DNA of 64,000 nt. Origin: Sphingomonas sp. PR090111-T3T-6A (GTDB lineage Bacteria; Pseudomonadota; Alphaproteobacteria; Sphingomonadales; Sphingomonadaceae). This document shows positions 42,179-50,971 of the stretch, piece by piece. The number at the start of each line of letters is the position of its first letter. Positions within the stretch are counted from its first letter, which is position 1. The position numbers were made by a program, and so were the translations under genes. The stretch is taken from the NCBI RefSeq assembly GCF_000383095.1, contig NZ_AORL01000021.1, forward strand, positions 62,001 through 126,000. Reading direction: 5' to 3'. A model generated the notes under the pieces. The model made no database searches, was not told the DNA's origin, and worked only from the letters and a program-made list of their open reading frames with translations.

Positions 42179-45100
42179 GTGAAATCCTATTCGCGTACCG
42201 CGCTTCTGCGCGCTGGATTCCTGTTGGGTGTGGCCATCCCGATGAGCGTGTTCGTCGCGCCTGCGGCCCATGCTCAGGACTATACGAACATCGTCGCTTC
42301 AGGCCGTGTCACATCGGGCGACGGCACGCCGATCGCCGGTGCGACGGTGTCGATCCGGTCGTCCGATCGCGGCGTTGCCCTGACCGCTCGAACCAACGAC
42401 GTGGGCGCCTATAGTTTCTCGCAGGTCACGCCCGGCGCCTATGATTTCTCGGTGACGGCCGACGGCTATGCGCCTTATCAGGAGCAGGGCGTTCCGCTGA
42501 CCCGCTCCAATGGCGGCGCCAACACGTTCCGGCTCGTGAGAGCCGATGCGGCCATGCCCAAGGGCAACAACAACGAGATCGTCGTGAATGGCAGGCGCGT
42601 TCGCACCGCCGACTTCAACGATACGACCACGGGCGCGGTGATCGACATCGCCGAGCTGGACAAGCGTGTGCCCGTGGGGCGCTCGTTGCAGGATGTGGCG
42701 ATGCTGTCGCCGGGCGTGACGCGAGGCTCTTCGGGGCCGAACAGCGCCTTTGACGATCAGATCACGATCAGCGGCTCGGCCTTCACCGAAAACGCCTATT
42801 TCGTGAACGGCCTCAACATCACCAATTTCCGCATGGGCCTCGCGCCCGTGGAAGTGCCGTATGATTTCTACAAGACGATCGAGGTCAAGACGGGCGGCTT
42901 CCCGGCGGAGTTCGGGCGGGCGACGGGTGGCGTCATCAATGCCGTGACCAAGTCGGGCAGCAACCAGTTCCACGCCAGCGTCTCCGGCACCTGGGATCCG
43001 AGCGGCCTGCGCTCCGTCTCTCCGGCGACCCATGACGTCAATTACGAGGACGCGACCGCCAGCAAGCGCGAGCTGGTGATGCAGGCCAGCGGGCCGATCA
43101 TCAAGGATCGGCTGTTCATCTACGGCCTGTACGACGCCCGCGACTTCCACTCCTTCACGCCCGACCAGAAGCAGAACAACGCGACGCGCGTCACCAACAC
43201 CAATCCGTTCTGGGGCGTGAAGGTCGACGGCTATGTGACCGACGGCCAGCATCTGGAATTCACCTATTTCGACAGCAGCAACACCACGCACACGCGCAGC
43301 TTCGATTATGATCGCGATACCAAGCATGTAGGCGCGCAGACCGGCGGCACCGATGCGCGGTCCGGCGGCCAGAACCTCGTCGCGCGCTATACCGGCACCT
43401 TCGCGCCGTGGATCACGGTGTCCGGCGCCTATGGCATCAACAAGCTCAGGGACGGCACGCTTCCGCTCGACATCACCAATGAGCGCGTGCTCGATTACCG
43501 GACCGATCCGTCCGGCATCGATCTGGGCCTGAACAAGGTGACGGACGCCTACGGCTATACGAACGACAAGCGGGATTTCTATCGCGCCGATGTCGATTTC
43601 AACTTCCAGCTGCTGGGCGGCCACCATCTGCGCATCGGCCTCGACCACGAGACGGACCGGTCGGACCAGATCCACCAGACGATGGGCAATGGCTTCTACA
43701 AGATATTCACCGCCAACGCGGATTCGGCGGCCCGGCTCGGCATTCCGATCGGAACCGATTATTACACGACCCGCGTTTACGAGAATAACGGCAACACCAC
43801 CGTCCGTAACGAGGCCTATTATATCGAGGACAACTGGTCTCTGTTCCATGATCGCGTGAAGCTGGAGCTGGGTATCCGCGACGATCGGTTCAGCAATCAG
43901 GGCATCGACGGGAAGTCCTATTACGCCTCGGGCAACCAGTGGGCGCCGCGCCTCGGCGCATCCTTCGATGTGTTCGGAGACGGCAAGACCAAGGCCTATG
44001 CCTATTTCGGCCGCTATTATCTGCCGGCGGCGGGCGACCTCAACCTCAACGTCGCGGGCGGGCTTGTCACCTACACGCGCTACAATCTGTTCAATGGCCT
44101 GACGGGCACGAACAACACGCCGGTGGCGGGCGCGCCGATCCTGGCGCCGGGCCTGCGCCCGTGCCCGGATACGAAGGTCGCGAACTGCGACGTGGCGGCG
44201 GACGGCTCGCCGGTCGATTATTCGGGGGCGATTGCGAGCAACCTGAAGCCGCAGTCGGCCGACGAGTTCATCATCGGCGGCGAGCGGCAGTTCGGCGATC
44301 GCATCCACATCGGCGCCTATTTCACGCACCGCACGCTGAACAACGCGATCGAGGACTTCTCCACCGACGCCGGCGAGCGCGCCTATTGCGTCCGCGCGGG
44401 GTTCAGCGACGCGCAGTGCAGCGCGGCCTATCCGGGAGGTTCGAGCTGGGTGATCGGCAATCCGGGCCGCGACACGACCGTCCAGATCCAGTTGCCCGAC
44501 GGCACCAGGAAGGTCGTGACGCTGAGCGCCAAGGATCTCGGCTATCCGACACCCAAGCGCAATTACAACGCGGTCACGCTGACCTTCGACCGCAAGTTCG
44601 ACGGCGTCTGGAGTCTGGCCGGCTCTTATACCTGGGCGATGGACAAGGGGAATTACGAAGGCGGCGTCCGGTCCGAGAACGGCCAGCTTTCGATCAACCG
44701 GACGGCGGACTTCGACTCTCCGGGCTTCCTGAACGGCGCCTATGGCTATCTGCCCAACGATCGCCGCCACACCTTCAAGCTCTATGGCAGCTACAAGCCG
44801 ACGAAGCTCGTGGAGTTCGGCGCGAACCTGCTCGTCCAGTCGCCCGAGCATTATAGCTGCATCGGCACGGTGCCGGCGAGCGTCGATCCGGTGGCGAACA
44901 GCTATCACGGCTACAGCTATTATTGTAACGGCCAGCTCGTGCCCCGCGGTACGGCGTTCCAGGGCGACTGGCTGTATCAATTCGACGCCAACATGATCGT
45001 CAACCTGCCGATGCCGAAGGGTCTCTACGGCTCGCTCAGGATCGATGCGTTCAACCTGTTCAACCTGAAGTCGGTGACGGCGTACAACGAGTTCGGCCAG

Positions 45101-45193
45101 AACAGCGACGACTCGCCCAACCCCTTCTATCGCACGCCGGTGACGTATCAGACGCCGCGCTACGTCCGGGTGCAGTTCCGCCTGGGCTTCTGA
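42179..45193 (+). CDS. Oar-type TonB-dependent outer-membrane receptor
   Basis: A 1004-residue receptor starting with GTG: signal peptide ending PAAHA, an N-terminal carboxypeptidase-regulatory-like domain (GRVTSGDGTPIAGATVSIRS, YSFSQVTPGAYDFSVTADGY), a plug domain with VDGL-type loop (AYFVNGLNITNF) and IEVKTGGFPAEFGRATGGVINAVTKSG, and a beta-barrel ending RVQFRLGF. Oar-like receptors take up peptides, glycans or unknown polymers in sphingomonads and Bacteroidota. A DeoR regulator and a POT-like transporter follow, so uptake of a peptide- or sugar-containing ligand across both membranes is plausible. Confidence 0.92.
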   Translation: MKSYSRTALLRAGFLLGVAIPMSVFVAPAAHAQDYTNIVASGRVTSGDGTPIAGATVSIRSSDRGVALTARTNDVGAYSFSQVTPGAYDFSVTADGYAPYQEQGVPLTRSNGGANTFRLVRADAAMPKGNNNEIVVNGRRVRTADFNDTTTGAVIDIAELDKRVPVGRSLQDVAMLSPGVTRGSSGPNSAFDDQITISGSAFTENAYFVNGLNITNFRMGLAPVEVPYDFYKTIEVKTGGFPAEFGRATGGVINAVTKSGSNQFHASVSGTWDPSGLRSVSPATHDVNYEDATASKRELVMQASGPIIKDRLFIYGLYDARDFHSFTPDQKQNNATRVTNTNPFWGVKVDGYVTDGQHLEFTYFDSSNTTHTRSFDYDRDTKHVGAQTGGTDARSGGQNLVARYTGTFAPWITVSGAYGINKLRDGTLPLDITNERVLDYRTDPSGIDLGLNKVTDAYGYTNDKRDFYRADVDFNFQLLGGHHLRIGLDHETDRSDQIHQTMGNGFYKIFTANADSAARLGIPIGTDYYTTRVYENNGNTTVRNEAYYIEDNWSLFHDRVKLELGIRDDRFSNQGIDGKSYYASGNQWAPRLGASFDVFGDGKTKAYAYFGRYYLPAAGDLNLNVAGGLVTYTRYNLFNGLTGTNNTPVAGAPILAPGLRPCPDTKVANCDVAADGSPVDYSGAIASNLKPQSADEFIIGGERQFGDRIHIGAYFTHRTLNNAIEDFSTDAGERAYCVRAGFSDAQCSAAYPGGSSWVIGNPGRDTTVQIQLPDGTRKVVTLSAKDLGYPTPKRNYNAVTLTFDRKFDGVWSLAGSYTWAMDKGNYEGGVRSENGQLSINRTADFDSPGFLNGAYGYLPNDRRHTFKLYGSYKPTKLVEFGANLLVQSPEHYSCIGTVPASVDPVANSYHGYSYYCNGQLVPRGTAFQGDWLYQFDANMIVNLPMPKGLYGSLRIDAFNLFNLKSVTAYNEFGQNSDDSPNPFYRTPVTYQTPRYVRVQFRLGF

Positions 45194-45204
45194 TCCGACA
45201 TGTC

Positions 45205-45233
45205 GGGAAGGGGCGGCTTTCCTGCTCCTTCCC
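45205..45233 (+). terminator. Terminator-like hairpin after the TonB receptor
   Basis: GGGAAGGGG (45205-45213) pairs with CTCCTTCCC (45225-45233), one G-U pair, 11-base loop, starting 12 bases after the stop. No run of T follows, so factor-independent termination would be weak. Confidence 0.35.
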
Positions 45234-45328
45234 GTTCGACACGCAATCCAGAAGACGGGCCGGCGACGGATTGACCGCGACAGGCGGCAACGGCAGTTTC
45301 GCGCTCGTCGGGGCACAGGGAGGAAGCC

Positions 45329-46084
45329 ATTCAGAAGCGGACGGAACGGCAGCGCGAGATCGTGGCGCGCCTGCGCGGCGGCATGGTGCAGTCGGTGACC
45401 GGCCTCGCGGCCGAGCTGGCGGTTTCGGATGAAACCATCCGTCGGGAGCTGCGCATCCTGGAGGAACAGGGCGTCATCATCCGCGAGCATGGCGGCGCGC
45501 GCCTCGCCGCGCAGATTTTCGAAGGGCCGCTGATCCAGCGGATGGAGGAGAATGCCGAGGCGAAGATGCGCATCGCCCGCGCGGCGGCGCCGTTCGTGTC
45601 CGACGGCATGATCGTCTTCATCGATTCCGGCACGACCTCCTGCTTCATCGCCAAGCAGCTGGTCGACTGCAAGTCGCTGACGATCATCACCAATTCCTTG
45701 CAGGTCGCCGCCGATCTCGGGGGCATCAACGACAACTGCCTGTTCCTAGCGGCGGGCCAGATGGATTATGACTATCGCGCCTTTTCCGATCATACGGCGC
45801 AGCAATATGTCGGCGGCTTCACGCCGCATCTGTCCATCCTGTCGGTGGGTGCGATCCATGTGGATCGGGGGCTGATGGATTTCCATCCGGGTGAGGCGGC
45901 GATGAGCCGCATCGCCTATGCGACGTCGGAGCGGGTGCTGTTGGGCGCGGATGCCTCGAAATTCGGCCGCTACGGCCTGATTCATACCGCACCGCTCGAC
46001 GCGGTCGGCATCCTCGTGACCGACAAGCCGTTGGACGACGATTACAGCCGCGCATTCGCCCACGCGGAGGTGGTGATCGCCTGA
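45329..46084 (+). CDS. DeoR-family transcriptional regulator (ATT start proposed)
   Basis: A 251-residue DeoR/GlpR-type repressor: N-terminal helix-turn-helix (SVTGLAAELAVSDETIRRELRILEEQGVIIREHGGARL) and a phosphosugar-sensing domain with FIDSGTTSCFIAKQL and LTIITNSLQVA. The only conventional start near the N-terminus, GTG at 45362, would cut off the first helix (IQKRTERQREI), which the family always has. An in-frame ATT at 45329 follows GGGAGGAAG at ideal spacing, with no ATG, GTG or TTG between it and an in-frame stop at 45272, so ATT is the likely start. It may regulate the flanking receptor and transporter. Confidence 0.82.
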   Translation: MQKRTERQREIVARLRGGMVQSVTGLAAELAVSDETIRRELRILEEQGVIIREHGGARLAAQIFEGPLIQRMEENAEAKMRIARAAAPFVSDGMIVFIDSGTTSCFIAKQLVDCKSLTIITNSLQVAADLGGINDNCLFLAAGQMDYDYRAFSDHTAQQYVGGFTPHLSILSVGAIHVDRGLMDFHPGEAAMSRIAYATSERVLLGADASKFGRYGLIHTAPLDAVGILVTDKPLDDDYSRAFAHAEVVIA

Positions 46085-46273
46085 CGTCCGCCTTCCGCCG
46101 GAAAAAAGGGGAGCGGTACGGCCGGTCGACGCGTAGGATGCGGCGGCTCGCTTGCGCCTGCATGGCCTGTCACCTTTGTGTCTCGGGATTGCTCCAAAGG
46201 CCGGTCGGCTGGGGCGGTGCTCCGTCGGAGTGCGGCCTCGCGGCTGGTGCAGGGCGATCGAGGTGGTGGGTCC

Positions 46274-47644
46274 GTGGTGTGGGATGGGGATGCGACGCCC
46301 GGAAAGGGCGCATTCGCGGAGCGGCAGGCGGCCTATCGACTGGCATGGGTGGAGGCCCTCGAACGGTTCAGCGTTTCCGGGGTGAAATCGCTGATCGCGC
46401 TCTTCCTGGTCGATCATGTGCTGGCGACGGGGGATCGCGGCGTGATCGCGCTCGAAGGCCTGAAGCGTGCTCTCGAGCATTTGTACGGGCCGCTCTCCAG
46501 CGTGGCGCTGGCATCGCAGATATACGGTTTCCAGAATGCGCTTCTCTATCTGTCGGTCCCGTTGGGCGGGGTGTTCGGGGATTGGCTGGTCGGGCGGCGA
46601 CGGGCCGTCAGGATCGGCGCCATCCTGATGATGGCAGGCCCTCTGCTCCTCATGACGCGGGCCTTCCTGCTGCCGGGGCTGATGCTCTTCGCGATGGGAG
46701 CCGGGTGCGTGAAGGGCAATCTCGCCGCGCAGGTGGGAGAAATCTTCCGCGACGAGAGGGAGCGCCGCCGGGGCTTCGCGCTCTATCTCGCTTTCCTCAA
46801 CGCCGGCGTATTCCTCGGGCCGCTCGCCTGTGGCGCCGTGGCGAATTGGCTCGGCTGGAACCTGGGCTTCGGCGTTGCCGCCGCAGGCATCGGCTTCGGA
46901 TTGCTGCTCTATGGCGGAAATCCCACGCCGGCCTCTGCGATGCCGTCGGCGCGCGAGGATAGCGCCGAGCGCGAAGAAGATGCGCGCGCCCACACCGATT
47001 GGTTCCGGCTGATCGCGGCCATCGGCGCCGTCTATCTCGCCTTCGCCGCCTACGAGCAGTCCTTCAATCTCGTCCTCATCTGGGCCGAGCGTCATGTCGC
47101 CTTGCAGCTCGGCGGGCTGACCATGCCGGCATCATGGATCGTCTCGGCGGACGGCCTGATGAGCATCCTGCTGATCTGGGTGGCCGAAGCGGCGTTCCGA
47201 TGGTGGGAGGAGCGGGGCACCGTCATCGGCCCTGCCATGCGCATCCAGATCGGATGCGCGGCCTGTATGCTCGGCTTTCTCCTCCTCGCAGCCGGCGCGA
47301 TGCTGGGACATGGCGAGCGCCTTCCGCTCATCTGGTTGCTGGGCTTCCTGCTGCTGGTCGATCTCGCGATCGTGCTGGTCTGGCCTGCCGGGCTGGCGCT
47401 CATCACATCGGAGGCGCGGCGCCGGCAGGTTGGCCTGCTGGTGGGCATCTTCTATCTGCACGGCTTCTTCGCCGGCCTCTGGGTGGCGGCGGCGGGAACG
47501 CTTTACGAGCGGCTCGGGCCGGCGCGCTTCTTCCTGCTGCACGCAGCGATCGCAGCCGCGGGCGTCGTCGTGATGCGGGCCGGCGTTTCGCTGTCCTCGC
47601 TGTTTCGGCGGACGGCGGCGCTCCCTCCGGCCTTTTCCTCCTGA
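46274..47644 (+). CDS. POT/PTR2-like MFS transporter
   Basis: About 456 residues with roughly 12 helices. YRLAWVEALERFSVSGVKSLIALFLVDH at the N-terminus resembles the ExxER-type first helix of proton-dependent oligopeptide transporters, and PLGGVFGDWLVGRRRAVRIGAILM the following loop; GCVKGNLAAQVGEIF fits the family motif after helix 4. The start is uncertain: GTGs at 46274/46277 after a GAGGTGG element are preferred, an ATG at 46178 would add 32 atypical residues. It follows the DeoR gene by 190 bases. Peptide import is the best guess. Confidence 0.78.
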   Translation: MVWDGDATPGKGAFAERQAAYRLAWVEALERFSVSGVKSLIALFLVDHVLATGDRGVIALEGLKRALEHLYGPLSSVALASQIYGFQNALLYLSVPLGGVFGDWLVGRRRAVRIGAILMMAGPLLLMTRAFLLPGLMLFAMGAGCVKGNLAAQVGEIFRDERERRRGFALYLAFLNAGVFLGPLACGAVANWLGWNLGFGVAAAGIGFGLLLYGGNPTPASAMPSAREDSAEREEDARAHTDWFRLIAAIGAVYLAFAAYEQSFNLVLIWAERHVALQLGGLTMPASWIVSADGLMSILLIWVAEAAFRWWEERGTVIGPAMRIQIGCAACMLGFLLLAAGAMLGHGERLPLIWLLGFLLLVDLAIVLVWPAGLALITSEARRRQVGLLVGIFYLHGFFAGLWVAAAGTLYERLGPARFFLLHAAIAAAGVVVMRAGVSLSSLFRRTAALPPAFSS

Positions 47645-47651
47645 GCGGCGG

Positions 47652-49688
47652 TCAGGCCGGCACCGGCTCCGAAATATCCGGCGCGCCATTCTCCAGATGC
47701 CCGCACAGGCGTTGGCTGAGGCCCGGACCGGTGATGCCGAGATCGTACCAGCGATGGGCCGCGCTCAGCGGCACGGAGAGACGCTGCCCGCCGTCCGCCG
47801 TGACGAGAAGCTCCTGCTTCGCCCCCGTGTGGCGACAGTGGACGGTCACCGGGATCGCGCCGCCGCTCTTGTGGGCGAGCGTCAGCAGGATCGCGGAATC
47901 GCCTTGCGCCCAATGCATTCCGCTCTCGATGCGAGGCTTGTGAGCGTCACCACGATACTCGCGATAAAAGCCGTTCGGCCCGGTGACGACCAAGGCATGG
48001 GGCTCGCCCTCCGCTATCGCCCAGACGGCATCCAGCGAGGCCTGCGCGCCCACCGTATAGTGGCGCCATCCTGGGAAGCTGATCTGGTCCTGCACCGCGA
48101 ACACCACGCCGACCGGACTGCGGTTCACGAAGCGCAGCGCCATCCCTTCGGGCGTCCAGTTCGGCAGCACGTCGAGATCATAGGGAAGCGCGCGGGCGGG
48201 GCGGGTGCCGGTTTCCGCGCTCGGGACGCCGTGGCTGCCGCCGATCGTCGGCTTGGGAGCGGTGCGGCAGATCGCGTCGCTCTCGTCGAGATAGTGGCGG
48301 ACGGAGGGCAGGTTCGTGAACCAGCTCATGTCGTGCCGTTCGTCATGGGAGACGTCGAAGTCGAACGCGGTGACGAGATCGCCGCAGACGGACCGGCGCC
48401 AGGGCGAGATATTGGGCTCGGCGATGCCGAAGCGCCGTTCGAGGAAGCGCAGCACCGAGGTGTGATCGAAGAGCTGCGAGTTGATCCAGCCGCCACGCGT
48501 CCAGGGTGAGACGATCAGCATCGGCACCCGCGGGCCTAGCCCGACCGGCACGCCCTTATATTCCTCGCCGCGCAGGCTGACGGTGCTGGCCCCGAAATGC
48601 GGCTGCGTTGCCGCCATCGGCGGCACCATATGGTCGAAATAGCCGTCATTCTCGTCATAGTTGAGGATGAAGACGGTCTTGGCCCAGACCTTGGGATTGG
48701 CCGCCAGCGCCGCGATCAGCGCGCCGGTGAGCATCTGGCCGTAGGCGGGCGGCGCATCGGGATGCTCGCTCATCTGCATCTGCGGCACGATCCACGATAT
48801 CGCCGGCAACCGGTCTGCCGCGACATCGGCGGCGAAGGCTTCGATCAGATGGTGGGCACGGGATGTCTCGGCATTCTCGGGCGTCGAGCCTTCCACCCAC
48901 GCGCGGCCCCGGCGATAGCGCGACGAGGCCCGGTCGAGATTGCGGAACTCTACGAAGGAACCGAGAGGATTATCCGAGAAATTGGCATATTCCTGATAGA
49001 TGCGCCACGAGACGCCGGCCTCTTCGAGCCGTCCGGCAAAGCTCTTCCACGGCAGGCCGGGGAAGCGCGGATCGTCCTTGGCCATGTCCGCGCCGGGATT
49101 GTCGTCGCAGCCGCCGTTGGTGACGGCGTATTCGCCGTCGAGGCCGAGGCTCAGCCCGCTCGTGCCCGAGAAATGATAGAGGCGGTTCGGCCCCGTCGGC
49201 CCCTGCAACGAGCAATGATAGGCGTCGCAGATGGTGAAGGCATCGGCGAGGGCATAATAAAAGGGCAGGTCTTCACGGGTCATGTAGCCCATGGTCTGCG
49301 GGCCCTTCTGGTCGGCCCAGACATCCCAGTTCTGCCAGCGGATCTGGCTGTCCTTCCAGCTATGATCCAGCCCGCCGAAGCAGCCGGCGGCGGTTGCATG
49401 GGTATCGAGCCGGAAGGGCCAGGCGATCTCGCCGCCGTCGCGGTCGGCCTTGCGCTGCGCCCAGACCGGATGGCCGCCCGGCAGGATGGCGGGGCGCGGA
49501 TCGGCAAAACCGCGGACGCCGCGAAGCATCCCGAAATAATGATCGAAGGAGCGGTTCTCCTGCATCAGGATCACGACATGCTCGATGTCCTCGATGCCTC
49601 CCCGAGCGGCGCTTCGACCTTTGGCGGCCGCGACCTGCGTGGCCGCCGCGGCGCCCGATGCGCCCAACAGGAAAGTGCGACGATCCAT
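47652..49688 (-). CDS. Phosphocholine-specific phospholipase C (Tat-exported)
   Basis: A 678-residue member of the PlcN/PlcH phosphoesterase family. DRRTFLLGASGAAAA is a twin-arginine signal; HVVILMQENRSFDHYFG, GPTGPNRLYHFSGT, FILNYDENDGYFDHMVPP and PRVPMLIVSPWTRGG,WINSQLFDHTSVLRFLE hold the metal and catalytic residues; two C-terminal domains of about 90 residues (NWTPEGMALRFVNRS, IPVTVHCRHTG) follow as in the two-domain enzymes. AAAGAGGA lies before the ATG at 49688; an ATG seven codons upstream is unlikely. Hydrolyses phosphatidylcholine or sphingomyelin-like lipids in the periplasm or outside. 230 bases separate it from the upstream lipocalin gene. Confidence 0.9.
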   Translation of the reverse strand: MDRRTFLLGASGAAAATQVAAAKGRSAARGGIEDIEHVVILMQENRSFDHYFGMLRGVRGFADPRPAILPGGHPVWAQRKADRDGGEIAWPFRLDTHATAAGCFGGLDHSWKDSQIRWQNWDVWADQKGPQTMGYMTREDLPFYYALADAFTICDAYHCSLQGPTGPNRLYHFSGTSGLSLGLDGEYAVTNGGCDDNPGADMAKDDPRFPGLPWKSFAGRLEEAGVSWRIYQEYANFSDNPLGSFVEFRNLDRASSRYRRGRAWVEGSTPENAETSRAHHLIEAFAADVAADRLPAISWIVPQMQMSEHPDAPPAYGQMLTGALIAALAANPKVWAKTVFILNYDENDGYFDHMVPPMAATQPHFGASTVSLRGEEYKGVPVGLGPRVPMLIVSPWTRGGWINSQLFDHTSVLRFLERRFGIAEPNISPWRRSVCGDLVTAFDFDVSHDERHDMSWFTNLPSVRHYLDESDAICRTAPKPTIGGSHGVPSAETGTRPARALPYDLDVLPNWTPEGMALRFVNRSPVGVVFAVQDQISFPGWRHYTVGAQASLDAVWAIAEGEPHALVVTGPNGFYREYRGDAHKPRIESGMHWAQGDSAILLTLAHKSGGAIPVTVHCRHTGAKQELLVTADGGQRLSVPLSAAHRWYDLGITGPGLSQRLCGHLENGAPDISEPVPA

Positions 49689-49918
49689 GGAGATCCTCTT
49701 TCTCGTCAAATCTTGTGCGAGTGCGATGCAGGTATCGATATTTCGGTTCCCGGAGGGAGTGCCCGCCCGGCTGGTGTCGGCTGACTACATGCGACATGTT
49801 GATGTGGTGTGACAATGGTTATGAGATTACGGCGTCGGTGACCGATTCCTGTTCACGAATGTGGCTTTCGTGATGATATTTCCGGCTGGAACAGTCGGCG
49901 GAGCGGGTGCAGGCCCCG

Positions 49919-50971
49919 CTACATCTTCAGATCGGCGGCATAGCCGGTGAGTTCGAGATAGCCGCGTCCGCCGGAGGTGCGCACCGCGCCTTCCCAGTAG
50001 ACCGGCTGACCGGCCCTTCTGGCGTCGACCTCCTGATCGGCGAACAGGGGCCGGAGCAGGAGGCGCCGGATGCCGCCCGGCAGCTTCACGCTCAACTGCT
50101 GCGCGATCGGATAGGTCGCGCCGGTCCACGCGGAGCGCCATGTCCGGACGGGCGTGAAGTCGATGTCGGCGGGCTCCAGTCGCGTGACATGCCCGTCCGG
50201 CCAGCGATAGGAGCCGCCGGCCCATAGGGAGCCGCCGCCCTTTCGACGGATGCGAAAGGCCATCAGGGCCGAGCCATCGTCGAGATTGAGCCCTGTCCAG
50301 TCCCAACCCACCGCATCAGGCGCGAGATAATCCGACGACCATTCGCGATCGAGCCAGGCCTCTCCAGTCACCGCTTCCGTGCGGCCGCCCCGCCGGATGC
50401 GGCCCTGCACGGCGAGATGCGGAAGCGAGTAATAATAGCTGGCCTGCTCGGGTCCGGGCCCTTTCCGGCTGTAACCATTCTCACCCTCCGGCAAGGGAGG
50501 CTGGCGAGGCCGGAAATCGAGGTCGAGGGCGAAATCCCGCGCCGTGATCCGGCTCATGAACCGCCCGTCCGGCGTGCGGCGGAAAGTCCAGCCGGACAGG
50601 CGCACGTCGGCATCACCGGTCGCGGCGTCGGCAAGCCCGAAGCCTGCCCGCGCCGCCCGCTCGCCGTGGAGGATATGGCCGACGGCGCTGTCCGACAGGG
50701 CGGCATGGGCGAACAGGATCTGTCGCGGTGAAAAGCGGCTGGGGTTCGCAGCGTCCGCCCCCGGATTGACGCGGAAGAAGGTGATCTGGAAGCCGAGGTC
50801 GCGGCCATCCTCTCCCTTCAGCCAGCCCGTCACATACCACCATTCGGTGCGGAAGGCCGGATGCGCGCCGTGATCGGCCGGAAAACGCAGCGTGATGCTC
50901 GGCCGGACGACGGGGTAGGGCGGTGCGGCTGCCAGCGCCATGCCCGCCATCATCGCGATCAGGCGCCGCAT
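49919..50971 (-). CDS. AttH/CrtC-like lipocalin-type protein
   Basis: A 350-residue protein with a short signal peptide and the lipocalin-like CrtC/AttH fold: FPADHGAHPAFRTEWWYVTGWL, FQITFFRVNPG, LFAHAALSD, YYYSLPHLAVQGRI, GEAWLDREWSSDYLAPDAVGWDW are hallmarks. Often annotated carotenoid 1,2-hydratase, but in this setting it matches AttH, encoded with an FtsX-type ABC transporter. Its ATG shares one base with the permease stop (TGATG), so it is coupled to it. Probably a periplasmic partner of the transporter in lipid or lipoprotein handling (inference). Confidence 0.85.
   Translation of the reverse strand: MRRLIAMMAGMALAAAPPYPVVRPSITLRFPADHGAHPAFRTEWWYVTGWLKGEDGRDLGFQITFFRVNPGADAANPSRFSPRQILFAHAALSDSAVGHILHGERAARAGFGLADAATGDADVRLSGWTFRRTPDGRFMSRITARDFALDLDFRPRQPPLPEGENGYSRKGPGPEQASYYYSLPHLAVQGRIRRGGRTEAVTGEAWLDREWSSDYLAPDAVGWDWTGLNLDDGSALMAFRIRRKGGGSLWAGGSYRWPDGHVTRLEPADIDFTPVRTWRSAWTGATYPIAQQLSVKLPGGIRRLLLRPLFADQEVDARRAGQPVYWEGAVRTSGGRGYLELTGYAADLKM

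Noticed and set aside
42299-45490. Very long open frame (about 1060 codons) on the minus strand
   Set aside because: It is the complement of the TonB receptor gene; high GC removes stops from the opposite strand. Its translation is rich in Arg/Ala/Val/Ile with no domain or ribosome-binding site.
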